A stretch of 24,741 bases of DNA from Hypsibius dujardini (lineage: Eukaryota; Tardigrada; Eutardigrada; Parachela; Hypsibiidae): positions 1-24,741 of the forward strand of contig LRSR01001131.1 of the NCBI GenBank assembly GCA_001579985.1, given 5' to 3'. The position numbers and the translations under genes were made by a program. Shown in pieces: positions 10,799 through 21,650 of this stretch (position 1 is its first letter; every line of letters starts with the position of its first letter). The notes beneath the pieces were generated by a model. It was given only the letters and a program-made list of their open reading frames with translations. It searched no databases and was not told the origin of the DNA.

Positions 10799-11371
10799 CC
10801 TAATAATATCACCTTAGTACTATATCAGTGTTGACTTAAAACAATTATTGCATTGACACTGATCTGGAAAAACGTTTCTAGCAAAATATCAAAATCAGTG
10901 AAAGAGTCCACTTACTGTAATTTTCACTGCAAAAATATCAATTTTTTATTATTTTTGCGCCTCCCGATTTTATTTGGAATTGATTAGCATTGACAAAATT
11001 GTTTTTGGGTGCTAAGGCGGAGCTATGGGCCAGTTTCAAACCAGACAGCTAATTGCTGAGTAGCATTCTACAAGTGACCCCTAATTCCGATCCTTTGCGT
11101 CCCAAACGAGATTCTGTTGAAAACTTTTGATTTCTTATTGAATTTGAAAAGGGGTTCTATTTAAAAAAATAAATTCCTTAAAAAGTGTGAAGTTTTATCC
11201 CGCACCGAATTAGGGGCATAACAAAGTTAACATTAAAATAACAAATATTCGGATCCGATTCAGAGGGACTCTGTGATCGGGTTCCGATCTAGTTTTCATC
11301 CTCCAACAGCGGTTCGTCAGAGAAGTCTTGTATTATGGAAAAGCGACTTCTTGTGGAATACTACCTGTGTC
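10799..11371. other. No supported gene
   Basis: AT-rich sequence with no ORF of note on either strand and no recognisable repeat. The right-hand part (about 11290-11371) is immediately downstream of the minus-strand pseudogene. Confidence 0.4.
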
Positions 11372-11869
11372 TCAATAGTCCATGGTGTCGTCCAGATTTG
11401 GCGAGTCTAACTCAATTTTGCGGTTCTCATCCTCCGCAAGCGCTAGGATGTTCACCTTTGTCAATTTAACGTAGAATTTGCACTATAAAAAGAAAACACT
11501 TGTCACTGGGTATAATTGTAACTCGAACCAGAATGTCTTACGCGAAGGTGAAATTTCGGGCTCATGCCTGCTTTGGGGTGAGTCACAATGTATTGAAGTT
11601 GGTGATTGCTATAAAAATTGAGAATACTGAGTTTTCGGTTGTCAGCGACAGGGGTTTGCCCCTTTTCCACCACTTTTATTCCTGTCTATTTGTTGGCGTT
11701 GATAATTCCATCGAACATCTCATCGATGAAGGTGGCGTAGTAGAGCTCGGCGTCTCGGTTTCACACTGAAATAGCCTTCAGGCCTTTTTTCAGCACCGCG
11801 TTGGGGTGGGGGTTGAGCATCCGATTAAAAATTTTTTGCTCTAGATGACGCCGTAGAATGAAATAAAAT
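11372..11869 (-). pseudogene. Two-exon pseudogene with intact splice sites and two in-frame stops
   Basis: Exon 11869-11542 follows a minus-strand acceptor (CACGTTTTTCTTTAG) in phase 2. It ends at a strong donor (CGC|GTAAGA) in phase 0. A 59-bp intron ending CTTTTTATAG leads to exon 11482-11372 with a terminal TGA. Both exons read in one consistent frame of about 146 codons, including LEQKIFNRMLNPHPNAVLKK, AELYYATFIDEMFDG, NHQLQYIVTHPKAGMSP and NILALAEDENRKIELDSPNL. The frame is broken by TGA at 11763-11761 and TAG at 11688-11686. Because the intron survives, this is a decayed genomic copy and not a retrocopy. I do not recognise the family. The entry phase requires an upstream exon on the same strand; the ORF at 12354-12115 is a candidate source but lacks a suitable donor. 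Confidence 0.6.
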
Positions 11870-12073
11870 CTAAAGAAAAACGTGTGTGTGAATTACAACT
11901 CTAATGGCTCTGGGGAAATATTGTGCGTCGAAAACCAATACCACAAAACATGCAATGCCGTTTGAAATGCAACGCAAACCGATTCAACAAATATTCAATT
12001 AATTAGTTATTCTATCGCTTGAACCTCTGTTTAGTCAACTAATGACTAAAAAAGTCTAATAAGCAACGATTCA

Positions 12074-12079
12074 TTTATT
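12074..12079 (-). terminator. Poly(A) signal AATAAA
   Basis: AATAAA on the minus strand lies about 36 bases after the stop codon of the 12354-12115 ORF, as expected for its 3' end. Confidence 0.5.
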
Positions 12080-12114
12080 TAGGTGATCCAGCAATTCAAT
12101 TTATCATTATTAAA

Positions 12115-12354
12115 TTAGAATAACGTAAATAAAAATACTAAAAACAATATAAACAGAGACAAACTTATCAGGAAACGCTTCTTCCAAACGTCGTCGAACG
12201 CCTTCTGAGACGCAACCAAGTTCTTGGCGTTAGTTTTCTTCTCCTTCTTCGTCTTGGCTGCCACCATGCCCTTCTCCTAGTTCAGCAGCTTCTGTTTGTT
12301 GATGGCGGTGGTGGCAGACTGCGAGCCGGAGGACGTGGAAGCCTGATCCAACAT
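12115..12354 (-). pseudogene. Small membrane-tailed ORF with one internal stop
   Basis: ATG at 12354 opens 79 codons plus a terminal TAA. One in-frame TAG at codon 26 (12279-12277) interrupts it, where CAG would read Gln. The N-terminus is Ser/Thr-rich (MLDQASTSSGSQSATTAINK). A Lys-rich stretch (AAKTKKEKKTNAKN) follows, then KAFDDVWKKRF and about 15 hydrophobic residues (LISLSLFILFLVFLF) at the very C-terminus, a layout typical of tail-anchored proteins. A poly(A) signal follows. Alternatively a shorter intact ORF could start at the Met four codons after the stop (MVAAKTKKEK). A third possibility is that the N-terminal part is an exon of the gene whose remnants lie at 11869-11372. I do not recognise it. 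Confidence 0.45.
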
Positions 12355-14151
12355 GTCGGTCGCAGCAGCAGGAAAAAACAACAGCGGCAGCAATCGCAAC
12401 GACAGCAACTACAAGAACAACAACGGCAGAATAAAAATTATGCGGGAAATTAGAGTTTGAGAAATGCGAAAGCGGGGCGTTTATTCCGTCGAAGAGATGG
12501 AGGAAAACAAATGTGAGAAAAACCGAAGTCAAGCACACTGCTCGTAAAATGCAGTTGATTCGGCTTCGGTCCTTCGCACGCATGTGGTAGCTTTGCCATA
12601 CGACAAGAGCGAATTTATCACTAGCTGCTCATTTTTGCCTCCTTGCCTCCCTCTCCTTCCCCTACATTTTTTTTATTGATTTTATAGAGTTGCAATTCAA
12701 ACAAATTTTCCACAACGGGGGTCAGACGATTTTCAGCAGAGGGTCTACTTCAGATCCCCTTGAGGCTTTGCGTCCTATGTTTACCTTCTCGCTCCTGTTA
12801 TTCGTTAGTTTTAGGAAAGACCTGTAGCTTTTTGTAGGGGCTGACGCTATTTCATTTGCCAATATATTATATTTATATTTCTTACCATTTAGTTCCAATG
12901 TTACAAAATAAGTAACCGGCCGTGAACAAAGTGCTTGTATTTTTATGCGTTTCTGAATAATTTTCCTGTTAAACGTTCAAGTACGTACGCAGAGTTAAAT
13001 GCAGTAAATTGCATATTTAAAACGGTATTTTTTTTTTTGATTTAGACCTTAGAATCCATCAATCTACTTAGCAGCATCTAAATATGATGATGTCACCAAC
13101 CATTGTCAGTATTCGCAAGTTATTAATATTGGAACTTGACTACTGGCACTATTCAAGACGTATTGCCACTAAATAATAAAAATATTTTGAATTCTGAAAC
13201 TTATTATTATAGCTTTTGTTAATGGTTCCGAAATAGTCATATTCTCTGACGGGTTATACTAATGTGATGTCGATATTTTTCGTGCAAAAATTGAAATTGG
13301 GTTGAGATGAAGAAATGACTCGATGTTGAATCGAATACGACCAAACTTCTGCATTGCTTATTTGTTTTATTTGGTTTTAAACCACAGTACTGTTAAAAGC
13401 TAGTTAGGCATATCAATGAGTGGTAGTAAACTATTCAAGCGCCTCAATTGGCATGAACGCATTAAGTCTCGGTGCGGAGGTCGTTGAAAAATAAAAATTT
13501 AAGATAAACGTTCCGCCTTTCGTTTTATATTCCTTTCCCAAATCGATTTCGATCCACTTCTAAATCAGGCAATAGTTTTACGGAGCTCCTTTTGATCATA
13601 ATTTTAGTTGTAAATGGCGGAGTAAATTTCTTACAAAGTCGGGATGTTCTTGATGGTTCTCAAAGATAATTTCATTTTCCGCAACGTTCAACTGGCCCGA
13701 ACTTTCCGGCGCCAGAATGTTGTTGGATCGAGGCAGCTGGAGTTACTTTCAATGTCGATGGCCAATCGGACGTTGTCGTCGCAGAATGCGCTTTTAGAAG
13801 GTTTTGGTATTTGATCGATCGATTGATTAAAAAGTTTATTTGATGGTGCGCTGTCGCCGTTAAACTAGATAATAAATTGCTTGCGTCTGGTAAATTTTTG
13901 ACGCCAACACTGTTTTCTGACAAATCTCAATTTTCAGGAGATTTTAAGATTCTCATTAAAAAAATTCGCCGCGTTTTCATGTTGCAGACTATAACGTCTA
14001 ATTTTTAGACCAAACCGCATTGTGATTTTTATAGAGAACGGGCCGGAAATTTTCCGCTATCGTCTAGGTTTCTAATCTACGTCGACAAACGGTTAAAAAA
14101 TTTGAACGCTAGATAACAGGAAGGCAAAATGAGCAATCCAAATTGTTTCTC
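12355..14151. other. Gene-poor stretch
   Basis: Immediately upstream of the small ORF the plus strand shows CAGCAGCAGG and CAACAAC-type simple sequence (12362-12425). The rest is AT-rich. A minus-strand ORF at 13923-13672 and overlapping open pieces in other frames, with a GTAAGA donor-like site near 13637, hint at another decayed gene but are not consistent enough to call. Confidence 0.4.
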
Positions 14152-14297
14152 ATGCAGCGGCTGAATAACGGTGAGAAAAGATTGCGACGGCTGGCCTCGT
14201 TTATTGATAAAGAGCAGCAAAAGATTGAGCTCGCTGGCGTAGAGAATGGTTCAAAGGTTGCAAAGTGGACGTTGGGGACAAAGTGTGTTTATCAGAG
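14152..14297 (+). CDS. Orphan first (or internal) exon of a short basic protein
   Basis: ATG at 14152 opens 48 codons plus 2 bases, ending at a consensus donor (CAGAG|GTAAGT, exon end 14297). The peptide is charged and helical at first (MQRLNNGEKRLRRLASFIDK, then EQQKIELAG). It ends VAKWTLGTKCVYQR, and W-x-L-G-x-x-C followed by a hydrophobic residue resembles the opening strand of a Tudor domain as in SMN/SPF30. That is a weak inference from one short motif. The exon could also begin at an acceptor (TTTCTCATGCAG|CGG) instead of the ATG. Downstream acceptors at 14358 and 14378 both give an immediate or early stop in the required phase, so the gene may be broken here or its next exon may be missed. 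Confidence 0.45.
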
Positions 14298-15053
14298 GTA
14301 AGTAGTGAAAGAGCTCTTTGGTTAATAAAACCTAGGCGTGTCTTTTTCAGATCATTGATTTATTGGGATTTTTTTAGATAATGTGAGTGCGGTAATTAAG
14401 AGTAAGTCACGTGGTGGTATTCATTCAGTTCTTGTTGCGGATAAGTCAGAAATGTGAAGTTTAAATATTGGATGGTTCTTCAGAAATTCCGATTCTGCAG
14501 AGAGCGGCAGAGAAATGATTGCTCCTTCAGGGCTGTCTCACGGACTGCTCCTTCAAATTGGCTTGCTATAGATCCCCGGAGGGATGATTCTTTCGGTTTA
14601 AGTACCCGGTTCAGTTCACAGAACATTGTTTTATTGTAACTAGTATTAGTAAGGGCCAATATCGTTCTGTAAACTGCCTGTTTCTTGCATGTTACACTCT
14701 GCTGTTACTTGCATTCCTGATGTGACTACTGCACTGCATTACTACAATGTCTGTGTGCAAGTAGCACAATTTACCAGTGGCAATCATACTATCTGATTTC
14801 TTCTCATTTCCAAAGCGATCAGCAAAATATGCTCGGTTAAAACGAACTTTTTGTTCTTGGTCGAATTCCCGCCCGGGAGCCCCAATTTTTTTTTTGCGTT
14901 CTTTCTTTTCTCAATGTTTTATCTTCCTTTATCGGTGCTTTCAGGTGTCGCCCAAATGCTTTCTTTTCTGACAAGTTTTATTTCTTGTAACTGAGTTTTT
15001 TGGAGCAATGATAATCAGAAACAATCATTTAGGATAAGAAAAGTAGTTCTTAC
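14298..15053. other. No supported gene
   Basis: Several AG acceptor-like sites and short ORFs are present, but no exon pair with consistent phase and protein-like content could be assembled. A TTTTTTTTT tract occurs at 14887-14895. Confidence 0.35.
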
Positions 15054-15513
15054 AAATCTTATCAGGCAATCAATCTTGCGATCTAGTTCTCTGAACACTT
15101 TTATTCCCAGTATCTCCAATAGACACTTCTGGAAACACTGCCTAATTTCTTTTCTGGTCTTCGTAAATCTTATGGAGGAGTTGATTGATGGCAGTTTTGG
15201 CAGGCAGATTTCCTCCACCACTCGCACGTCTTTCCTTGGCGTTGTTGGACTGCCACTGGCCCAAAATTTTTTTCCGTGCTCTCAAGGCAGCTAGGGTATG
15301 TGCGAAATCCCGTTCCTTTAGTCAATATGAGACGCTCAGCGATCTGCCTTCAAGTATCCTCCAATATCTCTGTTTTTCCAAAATGGTACGGAGTCTGGCT
15401 GCCAACTTCCTCCTAAAGTTCCAGATGGATCCAGCTTCTCCTGTCGAAGATCTTTTAGGGGTTTTCTTCTTCGGAGCATTTGGATCCTTCGGCGCAATTT
15501 TCCGCTTCGTCAG
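15054..15513 (-). pseudogene. Pseudogene with HMG-type linker at the N-terminus
   Basis: A minus-strand frame from 15513 starts LTKRKIAPKDPNAPKKKTPK. KDPNAPKK is the hallmark basic linker that precedes HMG boxes (HMGB, SSRP1). It is followed by helical, Arg-rich sequence (WNFRRKLAARLRTILEKQRY), not by a recognisable HMG box. The frame contains a TGA at 15324-15322, where TGG would restore Trp. It then continues in frame (LKERDFAHTLAALRARKKIL, then NLPAKTAINQLLHKIYEDQK) to TAG at 15144-15142. Shifting by one base continues plausible coding (RQCFQKCLLEILGIKVFREL) to a donor-like TTT|GTAAGA at 15054. An ATG directly followed by TGA precedes the frame (15519-15514). One nonsense change plus one frameshift fit a decayed gene. 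Parent family uncertain. Confidence 0.5.
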
Positions 15514-17021
15514 TCACATTTTTCACAACACCGTTGCCTATACTCTCTGGGAACCAAATGTTTCAATTGAGATGATCAGATGTAGTGTTAAGTTTCGTTC
15601 CTACTAAGACAACAGAACCTGAGAATACGAGCTTTTAGATTGAATAATAGGAGAAGAATCGCGATAAGACTTTACTGGTAGAGAAGACATGAGGTGAAAG
15701 GAAAAAACTTTCCGTATTACTGTCGAACACACGCTTATATAGTCAGGGATAAAGAATAGTTCCTGATCTAAAGTGCTAGTTCCTGCCAACATGGCGGAAC
15801 TTTGTACGTAATAATAGCTGAGTATGTACATCATAGAATGTGATGGTAAATAGAAGTGGGTTAACTAAGTAGATAGGCTATATTATTTGTAGGTGTTGGG
15901 TACCTGTTGGGTATCAACCAACAGTAGTACTAGGACTACTGATAGGAGATAAAACAATAGCGTTCATTTAACTGTTGAGAATTAGCAAACAGATGCAATT
16001 TAAATGACTAAAAATCAGCAGCCAAAATTATAAATAAATAGTTTTCTATGCATCTACAGTACAGTCAGTTGTGTGAAAGTATCGCAACCGAATAATAATT
16101 TTTCATGGATAGCCGCCATAGTTTTTGACCTAGTTACTTCATCCATCTATTATTCTTGTATGCACACAGAAACTTCCGCCGTATTTACCCTGATCATTTT
16201 TACGGCTTATCACGAACATGAATACAGCTGTCTGCCTGTGCACGATCAAATTCGACTTGCATCGTGACGGCGTCAGAAAAAATGCCCGTGCACGAAGTGC
16301 TAAAATTCACTCGAGTGGAACTCCCCCGTAGACATGACTTCAGCGTGCAATTTAAACTACCACGCAAACTGTCGTAAGCTCACTAATGTAAGACCCTGTA
16401 ATTTCCTCGTGACACCACATTATTTGATGCCAAACCATCAAGGTGTCACATATTGTGTTATTGGTGAAAGAGGGAAGACTATTCCCGTTAACTCTCTGAG
16501 GACGCGGCGTGTTACTTTAGATCACTTTGTCACAAAAAACCAGTTCCAATTGCGGTTTTTTTACATCAAGCAAGATTTTTTTCTAACTTTATGAAAACAC
16601 ATTTCGCTAATTGTCTCTGATGCCAATAATCTGAGATTTTCACATTTAGAATAGGATGTCTAGTTCAGGCGCAAAACAATTGAATCATTGGGAACTCCTT
16701 TGAAACCGCTCAGTGCGAACCGCCTGTGTGTCGAAAAAGGTTCACCAGAAGCCATCCTATCGGCCAGCTTGCAAAGGGTTCTCTGTGCTTGCTACCACAG
16801 TTGGGACTTGCGAGACATGCCACGGACAGTTAGGAGGACATCCCACAATCCACCGTCATCTAACCTTTTCACCGCATGCAAATCAGCTTGCTTTATATTC
16901 AAACCACCTGCATCACAAAGCAAACAAATCCTCCGGCATACACACCAACACATTTTTTTAACTGTATATTGGACGAATTACACGTCCCATTGTCAGGAGA
17001 CAGTCATCCAGGGACAGAAAA
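15514..17021. other. Upstream region of the receptor gene; no supported gene
   Basis: Overlapping ORFs at 16073-16267, 16334-16594 and 16688-17077 have no family signal, and none joins the receptor gene in phase. The promoter of the receptor gene should lie in the right-hand part. I see no convincing core promoter element. Confidence 0.4.
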
Positions 17022-20000
17022 ATGCCCCGGAAACGGTTTTCCTTTTCCCCTTCCGACACGATGGTAGTGAAGCATGACCTTTCCTTCTCGAAAGAGGTCC
17101 TTTCCGTCATATCCCTTAAGAAGAGTAATATCCAGCAAGTTTTCAGCTGGCAGTCCTTTGTTCTCAACATTTTCGGGCTGTGGTACCGATCGCCAGCCGA
17201 CGCCCCGAAAGGCTGCACCCTTCAACGGGTTCGCCACTTTATCTACCTGATCCTCATCATTCCGGCTACCCCCATCTCACTCTATCTAGTTGTGCGCAGC
17301 TTGGCGGCCTTGTCCGGGGACCAGGCAGTGGCAGACAAAGAAGAGCGACCTGTGGTCCGGGCGTTGGCTCTTTTGCCAAACATTGCTATCGCTATTCGTG
17401 CCATCTGCGTCATTCTTTTCCTCTCTGCAGGTAAACTTTACAAAGAACATTCCTCAACTGACTACACTGGATCTCTTTGCTTGAATGGCAGCATTATTAA
17501 AAAGCACGTTGTAACAAGAACTGAAATGATGATTGGAGTATAGAAATAAATAAGGGACCCCGTGGGCGTAACTTTATCGTCTTCATGCTGTTTCGAAATT
17601 CAATAACCAGCAAATAAACTTAGTCATCAACATTATTTTAAGGAATGTAACTGACTTGATTTAGATTCAAATCAGCCCATAAAAAACTTTTCTTGGCTGA
17701 TGGAAGCGAAATAATTCAAGTTTTTTTTCAAAGCATTATTATTTTTAAGCCGATAGTCATAGATTTATATTTACACTAATGTAAGTTCAGTTCAAACGGC
17801 AATATCATTTTATCGGTTACGTGTACTGATCTGAAACTTGTCATGCTGGTGCTCCCTGATAAAAAAAAACAGAATATATCGAGAATAGACATATACAGTA
17901 ATCGCTGTGCAGTCTTCGTGTCATATACGAAGTTTCATTGCGGATCTTTTTATTGTTAGTAATGAAGAGTCACGTCTCGATGTCTTTCCAAATATTTAGT
18001 ACCGTATTTGGTCATAAGATTACGCTATAATATTTTATGTTACATATTTAATTGATTATGGTTAAATATATTGTTCTAAAGGAGTTTCATTCCTATTAAA
18101 CTACCGCTAAAAATAATTATAATTCGCACAGTATTGCTAAAAAGAAGAAATGAAAAATATGGTAGTCTTATGATACCCTTCCAAAGGAAAACTCCAGAAT
18201 TACTCATAGAATCTCAACTGATAACAATGTTCCCTCGACTGGATCAATTCATTCATTAAATTCTCTCGACAAAACTGCAGGTCATATCGACTTGCGAGGC
18301 TTAATCTGCGAGCTGGAGGTTCTTGTCGGATCGACCATTCCAAAGGAAAAGTTGCTACGACATCTCTCCAGATGGACAATCTTCAATACCGTCGTTGTCA
18401 TCTACTGTGTCGGGTCCTTTTTCCCGGTTTGTGTGTTGAACGGGTTCCACATGACAGAGTCCTTGGAATTGGCGACAAACGGTTCGGTGATGCTGAAGCC
18501 CTTCACACTGGAGATTCCGGTGTGGGCGTACGTGATGCTCGAGGCGATGTTCTCCTGGTTCCCCTACGTGCTGTCGCAGTTGGTCTTGCTGTGCATGGTG
18601 ACGAGCTGCTTGATGGTGTTTGATTGTTTCACGGCTCTGAATAATAGTTTGACGGCGTTGGAGGCCAAGATGCCCGGGGTGGCCGGGAAGGAGAGGCAAC
18701 TGGAAGCGGAATTGAACTGGACAGGTGCGTCGGCTATAATGTCGTGTGAATAACACACTGGAATTTAAATAAAATTATTTAGCTAATTTAAATCCACCGA
18801 CAAAGGGGTCATTTAATTATTAAAGCTTAATTTTTTAAAAGAAACGACACCTAAAATGAGATTTTGAATAACGTACCTTCATATATAATGTAAATTCAGG
18901 GATTTTAAATCATAAATATGCATTTAAGTATGTATTTATTTTCTTAACATTAAATAAAATAAAAATGTATTTTATTTTTAAAAAGAAAAGCCGATTTTAG
19001 AGCCAATGAGATATCTTTTAAATATACAGTAGTTAATTAAGACTAGCATAGCTCATAGCTTGTAGCGATAGGTCACTGCCATTTAAACAAAAACGTTATT
19101 ATTTTTGTGGATTACGGTCGATTTCAATCGATTTTGTAAACATTCTTTGAAAGGTTCTTTGAAGTTGAACAGCTGCACAAGCCACCCTCTCGCCCGGCCT
19201 AATGTAAAGGGGGGGGGTCATATAGTAACAGCTTATAATGTCGAATCAGAAAGGCAGAACGAGATTAGGATATGGTAGGTTGGGGACTGGGAAGTAAAGT
19301 TAAAATAAATTAAAATTTGTGGATAGCAAAACTCTTATGAGCTATAGTGTGATACGGTCCATATATTTTTAAAAAGAAAGAAAATAATAATGTGCCCAAT
19401 TATTGATATATAAGGGAATTGAAAATTCCACACAGGTATAAATTAATACACTATAGTATGGTGAATTGCATAATCGTTATGATGGTTATGACTCTTCAAT
19501 GGGAAGTAGTGTTTATAATATAATCGCTTTAGTAATAGAAATAGGCAAGTTTGATTTGCTCAAACTTAAATAAGCCATCTTGAAAGAATAAAATATATGT
19601 AAGTTAAGTAAATCAATGCAGCAATCATAATAATAGCCAAATAAAGAACTTCGCTGCTAAGAAAACAGAAAGAAATTACCTGTAAAATAAAAATATGACT
19701 GATTCGGATTGTAGGTTCCTGCATTGAACTGGATTTGATGACGTCGGAAGTGGAGACCTTAATGAATGCTCGGGCGGGCTTATTTCACTTCATTGAGAGG
19801 TTAAATCACAATCTCGGCTTTGTTATTCTGTTCTCCTATCTATCGGACGTCGTTTCCACCGCTGGGATGCTGACCGTTTTGGTGACCCACGAGGAACAGT
19901 CATCCGTTTCATTTCCCGCTAAACTCCTCGGGACTATTGTTTTCATTTCCTATGCCACCGTACTCTACATACCCATGGTGCTCGCAACCGAATCGGTAAT

Positions 20001-21311
20001 TACTAATTATTTCATAGTTAAAACCTGAAATTGCCAATATCATACCACCTTTAGCGGCCAGAAAGCCCAATTAATTTTGTTTGACATTATAATAGTCAGT
20101 CCAAAAGGAAAGCATGTTTAAATGCCGTTCAAGCTAACCACAATTCATTGTAAAATTGATCATCTGAGGTGTCTAATCAAACTAAAAAATACGACATCTC
20201 CAATCTCGAAATCTCGGTCCTCTCAAATTGATTGGGTATTTTCAAGAAAAATTTACTTGTCTTCAAGTTAAACTGCGATGTTGTAAAAAAAGCTGAATGA
20301 AATAGTTTAGTCTGCGGATGCTTTCTCCTTGGTGGTTTTAATAAATTCTTGAGTATAATGAATTGATTAAGTAGAGATTAAAATATAGATTAACATTAAA
20401 TTTATGGTAAAAAACTTGCATAGATAAATAAATAGATTGTATTGATGATTAAACTTTATAGATAAATAAGCTGTATAGATAATTAAATAAATTGTTTAGA
20501 TTCAAATTTCGCCTGAAAATATTTGCTCGATCGATAAACTTGAAGTAGTCCTACACTATTGATAGATTTAAAGAAGCGACCATACTTTATTCGTTCGATA
20601 TTAGAAACCGAAGTAAAAATAGTTTGTTATTATGGGTTGCGGATTTTATATAATTCCACAAAATCGATTGAATGGACTTGAAATTGATGGGTGTAGTTTG
20701 ACACGTGTGTGTGTCAGTTTACCTCACCATTCGGCTGCATAAATACATTACCTGGTATATTTTTCTTTGCACAAGGCTGGACACACAAATCTCATCCTCT
20801 ACCGGATCACTATGGAAGGCTACGCTTTGATTAAGGCGCAGGTGGTAAGACCGCTTTAAATGGAAAACGTGTCCGCCTAATATTGACGCATACATAAACC
20901 GTACGATCATTGTGGTGCATTTTCTCTCCCCTGCCAATAGGGAAATGGACTGGGAAATGTGCTGGCCGATTTCCGTCTTCTCATCACTATGTTCCCAGTC
21001 CACTTAAGTGCGGCTCGAATATTCCACATCGATCGGAACTTTATTGTGGCGGTATGTATCAGTAGTGCTGATAATAATAACCCTCAAAATTCGGAGTATG
21101 AATTTTTACGTAATGCTTTTCGTTCGTGTTGTTTTTGCAGAGCTTCTCTTTGCTCTTCACGTTTGCAATTCTGCTGGAGGAGCTCTTGGGACAGATGAGC
21201 GTCAAGGCTCTCATTGAGCAGGCCAGCAACACAAGTTCCCTGTTGGAGGCTATGTTGGGCAATTCTACAAATGTCAGTGTCACTTCACACGGCGGAACCG
21301 ATGGATTATGA
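17022..21311 (+). CDS. Gustatory receptor-like seven-helix chemoreceptor (6 exons, complete)
   Basis: Exons are 17022-17430, 18281-18724, 19715-19995, 20776-20844, 20941-21051 and 21141-21311. Junctions are GT-AG and the phases (1,1,0,0,0) join into 494 residues ending in TGA. ATG 17022 is the first after an in-frame TAA. Hydrophobic segments lie near residues 73-97, 111-136, 170-190, 217-253, 319-341, 355-377 and 432-455, giving the seven helices of the arthropod gustatory/odorant receptor superfamily, ligand-gated channels with cytoplasmic N-termini. The C-terminal block HLSAARIFHIDRNFIVA then SFSLLFTFAILLEELL matches the family's TAxxFxIDRxLL-TYhhhhhQF region, with TF for TY and EE for QF. 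Three phase-0 introns near the C-terminus, the last inside helix 7, are the family's known conserved arrangement. Exon 4 could instead end at 20841, one codon shorter. The ligand is unknown. Confidence 0.85.
20415..20503. repeat. AT-rich ATAGATAAATAA tandem-like repeat
   Basis: Within receptor intron 3, variants of ATAGATAAATAA recur three to four times at roughly 35-40 bp spacing (CATAGATAAATAAATAG, TATAGATAAATAAGC, TATAGATAATTAAAT). Confidence 0.6.
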
Positions 21312-21393
21312 TTGATATGAAATGGGATTTCTATATAAAATATACTTGGGCAATATGACGAAATGGTATGAGTAGATACGGCAGCAAAAAAAC

Positions 21394-21399
21394 AATAAA
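21394..21399 (+). terminator. Poly(A) signal AATAAA for the receptor gene
   Basis: AATAAA occurs 82 bases after the receptor stop codon, in ACAATAAAAAC. It is the first canonical signal downstream and a good candidate for the 3' end. Confidence 0.6.
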
Positions 21400-21650
21400 A
21401 ACAGACGGAAAGGTTTTTGGCTCATTTCTCTAGCGAAGCATGACGAGAGTCATAGAATTTGGCCGACCGTGCATTTTGGACGGCTTAATGCTTGACCGAA
21501 ATCATCATCTAGGTCGCCGGCTGTCTCTATTGCTGAAAATTTATTCTGGGAATTTGTTGACAGATAAGATATCTGAAGCTAGAGCTCGTGCAAGAGATTG
21601 CAGACTACTGACAGACACCTACAAACAGACAAACGAGATATTGAGGCCGA

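Noticed and set aside
12230-12583. Minus-strand ORF of 117 codons with VVVLVVAVVAIAAAVV
   Set aside because: Produced by CAACAAC-type simple sequence and out-of-frame reading of the small tail-anchored-like ORF.
13637-13923. Minus-strand ORF and neighbouring frames with a histone-fold-like piece (CDDNVRLAIDI) reminiscent of TAF9
   Set aside because: The candidate pieces lie in three different frames, the flanking sequence does not follow TAF9, and no splice arrangement reconciles them.
15185-15607. Plus-strand ORF of 140 codons with hydrophobic stretches
   Set aside because: It is the antisense of the HMG-linker pseudogene; its phenylalanine and leucine runs are complements of lysine codons.
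16073-16267. Hydrophobic plus-strand ORF that could be a receptor helix remnant
   Set aside because: No alignment to any receptor segment, no splice sites and no neighbours in frame.
16688-17077. Open frames just upstream of and overlapping the receptor start
   Set aside because: Out of frame with the receptor; the receptor frame has an in-frame stop upstream of ATG 17022, so no N-terminal extension is supported.
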